From: Pseudofabraea citricarpa
Lineage: Eukaryota; Ascomycota; Leotiomycetes; Helotiales; Dermateaceae
Reading direction: 5' to 3'
Assembly: GCA_029641185.1 (NCBI GenBank)
Contig: JAPWGK010000029.1
Location: 186,001-250,000 of the forward strand
Length of the DNA: 64,000 bases
Shown here: positions 33,117 to 45,313 of the stretch, in pieces
Layout: the number at the start of each line of letters is the position of its first letter
How positions within the stretch are numbered: position 1 is the stretch's first letter
The notes under the pieces: model-generated
The model's database searches: none
The model's input: only the letters and a program-made list of their open reading frames with translations
What the model was told of the DNA's origin: nothing
Program-made: the position numbers and the translations under genes

Positions 33117-33794
33117 ATGCCAATCACGCAGTCTATGGTTGTGCGCATCTGCCTCTTTTGCATCACCACCCTTACTACCGTTGGCATCTCTCCCAAAACA
33201 ATCCTGCCTGAGCATTTTGTTGGTGTCTGGGTGTTGGAAGAAGCTTATCAGCGAATGTTGCTGACACGTTGGCTTTTCATTTTTCTGCTTGTCTGGTGTG
33301 TGGGTGTATGTTGGTTCTTGATAGAAGACGAATATTGGAGAGTTGTGCAATGGCTGCCGTTGCAATTTATCCAGCCATACCTTATTTCTGCTAGCGAAAG
33401 ACTGATCTGTGTCACGGTTATGTTCTACCTCGAAGATGCGACCAAAGAAGATATTGAGTACTCCGTATTGCCGGAGCGATTCGTCTTTGGGAGGACTTTC
33501 AGCAGAACCCAATTTTCTATGCGCTGCGGGTTTCTTACTATGAACTCCGAATACACGAAGTCTTATCCTAAATCTGGAGAATTCTTTCTCAAATCTGGAA
33601 GCTTCTTCTTCCCCTCGGATCTGACTACAATGCTTCACCTGCCCTTTCACAAAGGATATAAGAAGGCGGACATCAGAGATTCATTGAGCGGGCACCAACT
33701 TCCAGACCAGAACTTGGTATTTAGTACCGACTATAATAGTCTATTGATATGCAAGGTATCTTATTTCGGATCAAATTTCAAATTTCTAAAATAA
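33117..33794 (+). CDS. Doubtful open frame, unknown
   Basis: 225 codons from a true ATG. It has a hydrophobic segment near residue 50-70 (RWLFIFLLVWCVGVCWFLI) and no motif I know. The opposite strand is also open over 33063..33650 but lacks an ATG start. The composition looks like neither typical coding nor pure spacer DNA. It may be an orphan gene, a relic or chance; I would not rely on it. Confidence 0.2.
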   Translation: MPITQSMVVRICLFCITTLTTVGISPKTILPEHFVGVWVLEEAYQRMLLTRWLFIFLLVWCVGVCWFLIEDEYWRVVQWLPLQFIQPYLISASERLICVTVMFYLEDATKEDIEYSVLPERFVFGRTFSRTQFSMRCGFLTMNSEYTKSYPKSGEFFLKSGSFFFPSDLTTMLHLPFHKGYKKADIRDSLSGHQLPDQNLVFSTDYNSLLICKVSYFGSNFKFLK

Positions 33795-34163
33795 CAAATC
33801 TTGTTCTGTTGCGGTGGAATTATGTTATTCTATGTTTCCTACTTGTTTGTAGATCACATTACATTGCTTCAGTTGCTAATACAATACTAGAAGCTCGATG
33901 TCAATTCATTTTATTGATTGAGTGTATAGATTGAGAAGGACTTCTAATTTTAAACTGTTTTAGCTGTTTCCATATGAGAGGGCCTTTCACATGGCTAGAA
34001 CAACCGAAACATGGAATGAATATAAAAAGAAATTGAGTTGCTAGTTATTTGTTTATACAAACAAAGCTGTGCTTGGTGATAAGGGGCATATTTATTTATA
34101 AACGCTCGGGTTTTGATTTCCCCCTTTCATTTCCCTCCCTGTCAAGTCACTGGTGAGTTAGAG

Positions 34164-34226
34164 CCCCCCCCAGATCTACCAGGCACCCCAGATCTCCCAG
34201 ATCCTCCAGATCTCCGAGATCTCAGG
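34164..34226. repeat. Degenerate CCAGATCT repeat
   Basis: About seven imperfect units related to ccagatct/ccagatcc, starting in a C-run at 34164. It lies about 540 nt upstream of the start codon of the pseudo-sulfhydrylase gene. Confidence 0.7.
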
Positions 34227-34766
34227 AACTTTCCAGACTTCCAAAGCATGCTGGATTGAAAATCTCTATATCATCCGTCTTATTGTGTCTTCACCACGTC
34301 ATGTCCGAGAAAAAGTAAGCAGAGGGCCCACGTCTCGGTTCTCTAGATGCCGTGTATTGGTCGACTCGGTGAAGCTGGGCCGGTGCAACTGAGAACAAAC
34401 AGTATTGTAGACGACCACCTCAACCATGCAAATTAACATCTGAACTTTGGCTTCCAAAATAGAAGCTAAGCCCCGCCTCGGTGCTTTTATCTCTAGGTTC
34501 TGCTCAACTTAAGGTTGGTCTCACCTGAGAGTTCCGAGTTCCCTCAAATGCGGTGGTGGCACATCGTTTAGCGAGTGGTGATTGGCAGCAGTGAGAGTGG
34601 GGGGCACGTCCCTGTAGTTTATTACCACGTACATCCTCAGCGTTGTTCCTGCATCTTTTCTCTCCTGCACTTATCCTGACTTCTTATCTCGTCCGGTCCG
34701 TATTTCAAACTTTCAACTTTGAAACACCAAGGTTCGTTGAATGACCATCCTTTGTGAACTGTCAAG

Positions 34767-36936
34767 ATGACTAGCCCTGGAGACCAACCGCCACCCTTGC
34801 ACTTCGAGACGCTTCAAGTCCATTCCGGGTATGTTTGTTGGGTGGTATGAGTATGCTTTTTTCGAATCTGGAGGCTAACACGCTGTCAGGCCCAAGCGTG
34901 CCGACGATGGCACCGTGCCGGATAATCCTATCTATGCCTCGACAGTAAGTGATTTTACGCTCCTGTGCTGCATCGGGTTTGGCTGACCAAGTCGAAGTCG
35001 TTTGTCTTTAACGACAGTGCACATGGCGCAGCCATCTTTGGAATGAATGCCGTGGCCTTCTGTTACAGCCGCATATCCAATGTTTGTACATTGCAGCCTG
35101 GCGCCAGATCATTGCTGAGGCGGTATTTTTAGCCCACCACGGATGTCTTCGAAAAGCGAATTGCTGCCCTGGAAGGCGGTGTTGCTGCGTTATCTGCTTC
35201 GTGAGTTGATTTGCCTGTTTTCCTCTGCAGATCAAGCAGGTCTCCCCCCAGGAACTAGGGCACGTTCCATATCTACGTATTTTGGGGTTCATTTTTGGCC
35301 TTCAAAGATCCTCCAAGTGGAAATCGAAGTCTACCGTAAGATTCTGAACTTCACAGTGGATATACCGATTGATTCTCATTGTCAATCAATTTCGTAACGG
35401 AAGGGAGCAATGGGATCTGATCTTCTGAGTAGATCGATCGTTTCGAGTGAAGCAATCATTCGACCAGCTCGATAATATAGAGTGGTTTAGCTTCTTGCAA
35501 ATAATAAACCCTTTTCAGATATTTATAAACATGGAATCACTAAGATATATCATACTGTCGTTCGGAGGAAAAGACAGTGTTGATGTTTGTCGTGAATTTA
35601 CTAGTCTTGTCTTCCTCAATGAAGACACCCTGACTAATGTGTAACTCTACAGGTCTGTACAAGCAGCATTGTTCATAGCAATCACGTCTTTAGCAAACAC
35701 TGGAAGCAACTTGATTGTTGCTTCTCAGGTGTCTGATCTGTCTACTCTTCAGTTCAAGGCTCGCTTGCCTAACATGGGAATCACGGCGAGATTTGTTGAA
35801 GATGGCAGTCTCGAAGGCATCAAAAGCTCAATAGATGAGAATACAAAGGCCATCTTCATCGAGAGCGTATCCACTCAAGACCTGAGGGTTTCTGATATTG
35901 CATCCATCGCTGCTGTGGCACACGAAGCTGGGATCCCTCTCGTGGTGTAAGCATAAAACTATTCTTCTCGGTTTCTATTGATCCAGCATTTTGTAGCAGC
36001 GGGCAACTCTCAACACTCTGCTGACATGTATAGGGACAATACTGCTGGAGCCGGAGGATTCCTCATCCGACCTATAGAACACGGTGCCGACATCGTGATA
36101 TCCTCCGCCGCCGAATGGCTCAGCATCTCAGGATCCACAGCAGCGGGCGTGATTATGGACAGCGGCAAGTTCGACTGGAACCTCCACAAAGCCAGATTTC
36201 CACAGTTCACCGACCCGTCGCCCGGCTTCCACGGTCTGAACATCTGGAAGAAGTTTGGCAAGCTCAGCTTCATGATCGTAGCGAGGATTGCCGTCATGCG
36301 AGATATCGGACCGTGTCCCAATCCCTTTGCATCTTCCGAGCTGCTTTTGGGTCTGGAGACGCTCTCTGTGAGGTTGGAGAAGTGTGCGGCAAGTGCCTTG
36401 AAGCTTGCTTCGTGGCTACAGGACCACGAGCTTGTTGAGAAAGTATCGTACCCTGGTATGCCTCCTCTGCCAAATCTATAGGGGAATCTGCTGATTGGCA
36501 TAGGTCTGGAATCCCATCCTTCTCACCACTTGGCAAGAAAGTACATGCCTCACGGCTATGGTGGATTGCTGTCTTTCTCAGTGAAAGGTGGCCATTTCTC
36601 GACTCAGCGACTAAAAGTAGTTACCACCAGCAGCAGTATCGGTGGGAGCAGGTAAGCAACTTCTTTCCTCTTCCAAGAGCCAGAACCAAAACACACAGAG
36701 CGCTAACATACCAAACCATGCAGAACTTCGATTGTCCTCCACACCCCGGCACTATTTCAAGACTTCCAAGTCGAGTACAAGCCAGAACAAGAGGCGAACC
36801 AAGATGCCGCGCTTGTTTCTGTTGGTTTGGAGCATGTGGTAAGGATGCATATTCTCGTCAATAATAGAAGTGTGCTAATGCGTGAAACGTGAAACAGGAT
36901 GATCTCATTGCGGATTTCAAACGGGCGCTCGCATGA
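34767..36936 (+). CDS. O-acetylhomoserine sulfhydrylase-like pseudoenzyme
   Basis: Member of the Cys/Met-metabolism PLP family (fold type I), closest to O-acetylhomoserine sulfhydrylases. Nine exons: 34767..34828, 34890..34944, 34998..35081, 35133..35200, 35653..35946, 36034..36455, 36504..36651, 36724..36838, 36898..36936; 428 aa, near full family length. Preserved landmarks: LHFETLQVHSG, PIYASTSFVFNDSAHGA, YSRISNPTTDVFEKRIAALE, VVDNTAGAGGFLIRPIEHGA, SYPGLESHPSHHLARKY and VGLEHVDDLIADF. Active-site residues are lost: the PLP lysine of the SATKW motif is Glu215 (SAAEW), GGHG after it is SISG, the YGGTY loop is replaced by VSDLSTLQ (residues 116-123), the GNP asparagine segment reads STQDL, and the substrate-binding Arg before xSxG is Leu408. 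It cannot form the usual internal aldimine, yet every exon stays in frame. The exon 3 acceptor (GAAG) is unusual. Intron 4 is 452 nt, far longer than the others (48-87 nt). Confidence 0.85.
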
Positions 36937-39900
36937 TAGAGATGGCGAAGGAGAAATATGGAGAGAAGAAGAGATATGACGTCTTCTTTCGGGGGGAGGT
37001 AATTCATTCATTTAGACAGAGAGCATACTCGCACCCAAGGGGGAAAACAGAAGAGGCACTCTCAGTAACGAAATTCAAATTTACAATGATTTTCCCATGC
37101 AGCATTCTGGTGACCCTGGAACTGAATTCTCTCTCATTTTTTGATTTGATTTGATTTGATTGTTGAGCAACGGAGAGACTTTCGTTGTGATGTCAGCTAT
37201 TTTAACAATTCTTAATCACTGCCCCTCCTTTTCACCCCTCCCTGCCGGATAACAAAGACTAAACCAAAGCACGAGGACACGAAATGATCATTTTGTCCTT
37301 AGGCTTTCCGAAATAAATGAAAGGACTCCGACTACAAAGTCTCGTGGATGGAGAAAAGAGCTTTGGGTTTTTCTTTCCGTCTCTGGTAAGCTAATGTAAC
37401 TAGCCGTTGATACATGTATGTGCAGCACTGGTCCGCAGTGAACACGCTTCTGCTTCTGCTTCTGCTGCTGCTGCTAATGCTCGTACGATGCGACGTGCCG
37501 TTCGCCTTACCTTTCCTCTTTTTCCTTTCTGCTTACTTGCAGGACGTATGTGCTTCAGCCCAACCTAGTGGGGCAGGCAACGTTGAGAGATATGAATCAT
37601 CCAAGCCATCAAATCACGAGGCTTTGTCTCTCTTTTTCCTCTGCGAGGAAACCTGTTTTTGCGATTGATTGGTACAAGTATGCGGCGAGGGAGAGAAATG
37701 CTGAGGTGGGGTCTCTGCGTTAGGTTACGGTCTTTTCCTTAGTATTTTCTTCTTTGCTCGCCGTGTAGCCAGGTCAGCGAGAGATAGCTGAGAGCTGGGG
37801 AAGGCAAAAGTTGGTCGAGCAGTGTGATTGGCTACGTGAGCATTTCCTGAGGGTGTGCTACTGAGACAGGCACTAGAAGGCACCGGCGAAAGCGACGAGT
37901 TGAGGATTTGACGACAGCATATTGATTGATGTGCTGGCGGGATCTGAACCACGTTCGAGTGTGTTTTTCTTTGAGCCTGACGGATTGGAGGAAATGTTTT
38001 GGAGATGCCAGCGATGATATGCATGTTCTGAGAGCGGCGCAGGAAGCAACTGAAATCAAAAAGGGGTCAAGTAAACGAATAGAAAGCTTGTCTCGCAGTT
38101 TCAGAGGATGCATGTATGAACTGGATTGGAAACTGTGCACTTAGGGGATGCTCATCACACCGCCTTTCTTTTTCCCCCAAGGTACGATCTGTTGGAGATG
38201 GTTGGTCTTCTCGTTGCAAGTCAGCCGCTGTCACGGCGGGCTAGTGCTTGAACTACTGCTGGCGGGCTGGCGAATTGTCGCTCGCCATTTCACTAACTGT
38301 CATGGTAGTCTTCGGCAGGGGAAGGCCCGAGAGGTGTGATCGTGTCTTTTTTGGGCTGGCGGGCTGGCTACCTAGCAGGCGGCCTGTAGTATACATTGTT
38401 GTACAGGAACAGGTACCGCCTTCCAACGGGATGGGGTCCTTCTCCCGATCTGAAGATGCACGTGGGAAACATTCTTCCGCTGTGACTTCCCCCCGGCTCC
38501 TTTTTGCAGGATTGAACCAGTTCGAAGTTGGCTTGTCTGTTGGAAATGTTTAGATGAAGGAGGGAAAAGAGAACGATTCGAACTGAGTTGTCGGGCCAGG
38601 ACAGAGCCGTTTTCATGCTCGTCGTAGTCTCTTGTACACAACACATTCTTGCGAGCATGGTTTGCATGGTTGGCGACGGAGCAGCCTCCAAGCGCTCGGA
38701 TGGTGGCTTTCCCTACCGTACTCGCTCTGTAGTCTGTACCGTCCTCCTCATTAAACATGCTGGCGGTCGGAAGGCATGTCAACCGCGCAAGAAGGCTTGT
38801 CAAAAATTAGAGCTCGATGTCAATTTGAATTGCGAGGAGGGAGCTGGAGCTGGAGCTGGAGCTGCAGAATCAGGTCAGAACAGGTTGCATGAAGAATGAT
38901 TGAGGCTTGTCAGTCGGTTGTGTGTCTCTCCGGCTGAACAAGCCGACATGTCATGAGGTTACGTCCTGCAGAGCCTTGAGACGTCCAAAATAGTCGGATA
39001 CCCCAGAGCTGTTATTTAGATAGAACTGCTAATTGTTTCAATCGTGTGAGGATCCTTTATTTTTGGCGCCTCTTTTCAGATCTCCTCGCCTCTTGCGTCT
39101 TCTTGTCTTGTCTTGCCTTGCCTTGTCTTGCCTCGCCAGCCTTTGCTCTGATCTTTACCCGTTGCCCGTCCCATGCGCCTTATTATTGCGAATCGAATCG
39201 AATCGAGGGGGTGGAATGCCATGCCATGCCATCCATGCCTGCTCACAATCTCCAGTTGAGCTTATTTTGTCTTGCCCCTGACCTGACTTGTCTTGGGATG
39301 TGAGATAGCTGGACATCTCCCACCGCACCGTCCCACGGCCTGCTTAGTGCCCACGACTTGCCCACCACGCCCACGCCGTCGCCCATTAGATTGATTACCC
39401 AGCGCCCAAGAATCCAAACGGCATGGGCACGGGAGCTATCTCGACAGACTAGAAGACAGCTTGTCAAAGTGTGTTTGTTTCTTGTGCTCGCTTTTGGCCA
39501 TTCTCCTCACAGCGTAAATTCCACACGGTGCAAGGCGTGTCTGGTATCACACTACACTCCTGAAGGAAGCCGAGGACCCTTCACCCTTTCCCCTCGTTGT
39601 CATCTAAAGTCATGGAGAGAGTCGCATCTGGAAATTCCTTTCTGGATAAGGTACACCAGGGTGCTGGGGAACGGGCCCCGAACTACTGCAGCTACAGGGC
39701 TTCTACAGGGCCTCCACTGACCCTCCAGCTGCAGGTACCCTGGCCGGGCCTGGGTTTGACACTGGAGATGAACCTCTCACGTCTTCTGTGCCTTCTGGCC
39801 TTCGCCTGCTCCACGAGTCACGGTGAGCTTCAGACTGGCTCATTTCGTTTCCAAAAGCTTCATGTCTGAGGGCCAGCCACTCTCCCATTAAGACTTGCAC

Positions 39901-40532
39901 TATCCACCAAACAGGCAAACCTCAAAGACGTTCCCTGTCGGCGTAAATGAAATTGTGATAAACCGCATCTTGAAAGGGTCTTATCAAAGGTCGTCGCAAT
40001 TAACAAGAGAGGTGGCCTTGCATGGTAAGGCATATGCCCGGGAGACTAAAATGCAATAATGCTCGGTAGTTGTACTGCAGCAGTGCATCACACCCTCTCC
40101 TTCTCTCCCAGCCAGCTCCAGCTCCAGCTCCAGCACCAGCACAACAACGCTGACGTGAGCCATCGTCCAATTGCAAACCGGCTCGTGCTGAAGGCTTTGT
40201 GTATTGTTTGCTGTACAGTAGTTGCACTTCACCTCCATCCGCCTCGCACTGTCGACGGTCACGCCTGTACACTAAAACACAACTGAAAACGCTCCTCTCT
40301 TTTCCCGGATCTCTTGCAACGCTCGCTCCGCCGTTCGAGATTCTTCCAGCGAACGTGCGACGTCAATCAGGTTATCCTAGGTATTCTGAAACTCTTCTTC
40401 CAGCAACATCGTCAAGCGCCCACTCACATCCAAGTGCGTCGAATGGACGGCGAGCCAATCAATGCTGATTGACCTTCTCAGCCCATCTTTGCATAGCGGA
40501 CATTAGTCTCGCACCCCCCAAAGGCAAGGGCG
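36937..40532. other. 3.6-kb region without a clear gene
   Basis: Contains several simple repeats: a CTTGT/CCTTG tract at 39101..39135, a GGAGCT repeat at 38841..38864 and its complement-like CAGCTC repeat at 40113..40140. Short frames occur on both strands without motifs. 40260-40532 is probably the leader of the RhoGAP gene; upstream exons of that gene cannot be excluded. Confidence 0.5.
38841..38864 (+). repeat. GGAGCT hexanucleotide repeat
   Basis: About four GGAGCT units. The same motif in inverted sense (AGCTCC) recurs at 40113..40140, 1.25 kb away. Confidence 0.8.
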
Positions 40533-43500
40533 ATGTCACAGTATCAGAACGCTGGAGACGCTGCAAGTGCAACTGCCCAGCTCGACTTCTTCCCTCAAGA
40601 GGGCCCCACTGTCATAGGTGCAGGACGCAAGACGGTTCAATCTTCTCCAAACATCCATACGCCAGTCGCAGCGGCAGACCGGTGCGTAGTCTTCTTCTAA
40701 CTCTGGTCGACAGCTCTGGTCCCGTAAGACGTGCGCTGACCGAGAAACTTCTTCTGTAGGTCTCAGCGAAAGCCCAGTCCTCTAGTACAAACAAGCACCA
40801 CTTCACCTCCGACCAGCGTCACCCCGACAAGAACAACCTTTTCCGGGTCTGCTGTCGATCATACATTCTTCTCAAGGGGCATCTCAGAAAGCCCAAAGGA
40901 TCATTCGAGGTTACCAAAGGAGCGTCTGGACGATCTGTTGGCAACGGAGAAGAGCTTCTACAAGTCTGAAGACTCTTCTACAGAATCCATACCGCAAGTC
41001 AAGAATCCAAGGTTCGTAGTTGCCGGCTTGGTGTGTGGACTCTTTGACTTATAACCATCTAGCAGATTCGCTCATCCACTTCACGACTCGAATGGTACCT
41101 CACGAAGCGTGGCCGATCCTGTTCTGAATAAAAAGTCGTTAGGAGGCTCAACAGTGAGCTCGAGGCCCATGGCAGCTACTGCTCCTCAGCACCGTATGGA
41201 TATGGGGCGAGGACCTCCACGGCAATCTTCGATCGATTCGGCCATTTCCTCAATGTCTGATGGGGGCTCGCAAAAGACGGCAGATGCTCGCACGGAAAAC
41301 TCGAGTGCGAATATCGCCAACTTGATCCAAACAGCTGGCTCTGCTGAAGCTGTAATTCAGTACCTTTTAAAAGACAAGCAGTCACAGGCTGCACAAAATG
41401 CACAGTTATGGCGACTCGTCGACAAGCAGCGGGCGATGATATTAGGCCTGAATAAGGATCTCGAGAGATCATTAAAAGACAAAGAACGATACCGCAAGAA
41501 GTTGAAGGATAACATGGCTATGTTTTCGAACCATTCGCCATCGGATTCGATACCAGGTGCCGGATCTGACGCAGGATCTGTGTCTTCTAGTGCAACCAAA
41601 GCACCAGAAATACCAAAGGCAGGAAATGTGGAAGCACTGGTTTCCGCTGGTCTTCGAGACCCAGAAAACGAGAATCCACCCTCACCGATCGATGTGGCTC
41701 TCGCACCGTATCCTATCACTCCTCCAGCGAACCAGACGACCATGGTCGCAACTCCTGGATTAAATAACATGGTAGAAGCCGAGCATAAGATGCCCTCGCC
41801 TACCGCGCATGCTTTCCAGTCATACGATGCGGATGCTCAGATAACTGGCTTTGAAGCTGGTCGCAAAGCCTCTATGGCAGCTGAAGTTCCTTACAAGGCC
41901 TCTCTACCTCCATCTAGAAGCCTTCCATCTAATCCACCGCCCAGAGGTCCTCCTCCGTCTGTACCACCACCGAAGGCCCCAATGGCGTCTCAAACAGGAG
42001 GCTTTACAATGTCGATCATCGAAGCTTCGCCAAATATAGACCGTGGAGCACCAAAGTTATCCCCTCCCCCTCGAAAGGCACCACCAGCACCTTTGAATCT
42101 GGGAAAGAAGAATGATCCAAGTTCGCATCTTCATGTAGCCGGAACCGGAGAGGAGTCTGATTCTGATTACGATGACATACTTGAAGTTGACGAAATTCCA
42201 GTCTTTCCTGAGAGAGGCAGACGCAAGACCAGAGAGGAAGACGACAGAGAGCGAGAAACTGCTGCTCAGAAAGATGCTGAGTTGAGAAGCTTGTCCAAGA
42301 AGAGCCCTCGAAGTGGAAAGGGTACACCAAAGTCGCGACCCGTGACTCCCAAAGAAGCTGACCCAATGCCGACGAGTCCTCGACAAGCGGTAACAATATC
42401 ACCACCACACATGAATGCTGAAGATACCAATGCTGGATCACTAGCTGGTATGTTGAGTGCAAGTGCTAGGCATGTGAGCAGCGGATCTGGTGTGTTGGTA
42501 TCACCTCCGTTGATGAGCCCAGGTCTTCCACTAAGTCCAAGACCAATGGACCGAGCTGTTTCTTCACCTGTGCCTAGAAATCCCCGTGATGCACAATCTA
42601 ATACTTCCTCAATCAACTCGCCACCTATGTCACCCCGTGGTATGGGCTTCCCTGCTGCAGTGCCGCTATCTCCTAGAGCACCAAGACAGCCCATTCCACT
42701 TCCACCAGGAACGCCAATGTCGCTTTCATCCCCTGATGTGAAAGGAGAGCCTCTGCAACTCAATTCACCTAAGCCTTTGGTGATAGGCAAGCGAGCTGAT
42801 TCGGCAGCTGATAATAGCCCGAAGGAGGACAGCCCACGCAGTCAGCATATGCCAAGTCCAACGAGCCGAGACAGCGGTATTTATAGAGGCCTTGTGACCG
42901 AAGAGTATCCCGATCTTCTACTACCCCCAAATGCGTTGCCTTCGATCGATGTGAAAGTAGCATCGTCTCGCTTGAAGCCATCGCGAGCTAGTATCATGTT
43001 CCCAAAGAATGGCGAGGAAGATCCAGTATTCACCTTGGCCGTCTTTGCTCGATCCGATGGAAAGGAGTTGTGGCGTGTTGAGAAGGATTCGTCCTCGTTG
43101 GCTCAATTGGATCATTTCTTGAAGCAATCGCCTTTCTTCACAGCGAAGACTCCAGAGCGATCCCTATTCACTGGACACGCGCCTGCTAAGCTCGATGCGC
43201 GTAGAGTAGCACTGGATAAATATCTCGAGGAGGTCTTGGACACTCAGATGGAGCTTTCTTCTGCTCTAGAGCTCTGCCGTTATCTGTCGACGAACGCGAT
43301 GGCGCCAAACGCAGAGACTCTGAATATCAACGGTGATTCCGTTAGCGAGGTTCCAAGTAAGAAGGGACCGGGTGGCAGAACCTTCAAGAATGGATATCTC
43401 ACTAAGCGCGGAAAGAACTTTGGTGGCTGGAAGGCCCGATTCTTCGTCTTGGATGGCCCTGTGTTCCGCTACTTTGAATCTCCTGGCGGTCCTCATCTGG

Positions 43501-45313
43501 GGACGATCAAGTTGCAAAACGCTCAAATTGGCAAGCAGCAGCAGCCAGCAGAGAATCAATCTCCCTCACGTGGTGACGCAGATGATGCCGATAACCAGTA
43601 CCGTCACGCCTTCTTGATCCTTGAGCCGAAGCGCAAGGACTCTACGAGTCTTGTAAGACATGTGTTGTGTGCGGAGAGCGACAAAGAGCGGGATCAATGG
43701 GTAGAAGCCTTGTTGCAATGGGTTGACTTCCGAGACGAAGATGACCACGAGCCTGAGCGTCGTAGCAACTCCAGACAACACACCCGCAGCGACTCTGCAG
43801 GATCCGGAAGAGGCCATGGCAACGGTGTCAGCTCCAAGAAGAAGGTGCCTCGGACGCAGACGGTGCCAGAGCACGAAGATATGCGAGCTGTGAGCTACGA
43901 AGCGACAAAACAAGGTAGCGCACCCCGTCGTGTCAAGAACAACGGCACGCCTTCTCCGCCAACATATGGCTATGAGCAAGATCCCATGACGCGGGCACCT
44001 CAACAGCCACCGAGAACTATCTCGGCTCCAAAGAACGTACAGGTCATTCAGGATTCCACCTCATGGGGCAACAAGTCAAACATGTTGGCCCCGGCCGGTA
44101 TGGATGACAAGATAAAGCAGAAGAAGCGTAGTTTCTTTGGATTCGGAACCAAGCCTAGGGTCTCGTACGATGCTCAAGAGCAAGGTGCTGCTGCTGAGAC
44201 GCCGTCAAACCTTTCGCAAATGGCATATGAGCAGCACGGCCCAATCCGACCAGCCTTTGGTGCTCCGCTCTCTGAGGCTGTCAAGTACAACCACCCCGTC
44301 AATGTGAACATTGACCTTCCTGCTGTTGTGTATCGCTGTATCGAATATCTAGACGCCAAGAACGCTTCAGGCGAGGAAGGCATTTTCAGATTGAGCGGAT
44401 CCAATGTTGTCATTAAGCAACTCCGAGAGCGTTTCAATACCGAGGGTGACGTCAACCTTGTTACTGATGATCAATACTATGATATCCATGCTGTTGCTTC
44501 GCTCTTGAAGTTGTATCTTCGGGAGCTTCCCAGCACCATCCTCACAAGAGAGCTTCATCTGGAGTTCCTTGCCGTTACCGAGTTGAGTAATGTGGATGAG
44601 AAGGTCAGCGCCTTGAATGGGCTTGTTCATCGATTGCCCCGTGCAAACAATGCTCTCCTACGATATCTTTCTGGCTTCTTGATCAACATCATCAACCACC
44701 AAGATACTAACAAGATGACCGTCCGAAATGTCGGCATTGTTTTCTCGCCAACACTGAACATCCCCGCTCCTGTCTTTGCCTTGTTCTTGCAACAATATGA
44801 TGGGATCTTCGGAGAAGAACCCGACGCTCATGATCAATTTGAGGTAACAGTCACAGCTCCACCCTTGACCTCTGAGGATATCCGATCTCCCCGTCGGCAA
44901 AAATTCCAGGACCTTCCAACTCCATCGTACGAGCAGAACTTCCCACAACAACCTCCGCCAACCTTCCCCACCCCACAACACTATCAACAACGCCCTGCTT
45001 ATGATACTGGTTTTACTCCTATGCAGCCCGCTTATGAGAATACCATGGCCGGACCAGAATACGGAAGTCGTGCACCAACACTTGCAGGCCCTGCTTATGA
45101 CGTCTACAATGGAGGAGGTAGGCAATATGACAACACTGCTTGCAACAGCAAATCCAAGCGAAGAGAGAGCACCATGTTTGGAATGGGAGGCATGGGATTA
45201 GGCAAGAAGCCTAGCAGCAACAGACTGCGAGAAGAACGTGAGTTCTATGGATAGCTCATGCTAGGACATTTCTGATGACTACAGGTCTCGTCGACGAAGA
45301 ATCCTACTACTGA
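40533..45313 (+). CDS. bem3: Bem3-like PX-PH-RhoGAP protein
   Basis: GTPase-activating protein for Cdc42/Rho, acting at sites of polarised growth. Four exons: 40533..40681, 40760..41011, 41066..45237 and 45285..45313, with introns of 78, 54 and 47 nt; 1533 aa. Domains in order: disordered Ser/Pro-rich region with a short helical stretch near residues 220-280; PX domain at about 763-885, which would bind phosphoinositides; PH domain at about 905-1025 (KNGYLTKRGKNFGGWKARFF); RhoGAP at about 1199-1390, with the arginine finger at Arg1242 (EEGIFRLSGS) and the later KLYLRELPSTIL and NVGIVFSPTLN blocks. This order is that of yeast Bem3. The last exon replaces an unspliced REFYG end with RLVDEESYY. 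The start at 40533 is the first ATG I could join; the extreme N-terminus is less certain than the rest. Confidence 0.92.

Larger units (their letters stand above)
31601..34766. other. 3.2-kb region without a clear gene
   Basis: 31601-33060 is AT-rich and shows nothing. At 33063-33794 both strands are open for about 200 codons; see the separate entry. A degenerate CCAGATCT repeat lies at 34164..34226. 34500-34766 is CT-rich and probably the leader of the next gene. Confidence 0.5.

Noticed and set aside
33063..33650. 195-codon minus-strand frame
   Set aside because: It has no ATG start, no motif and overlaps a plus-strand frame; probably chance.
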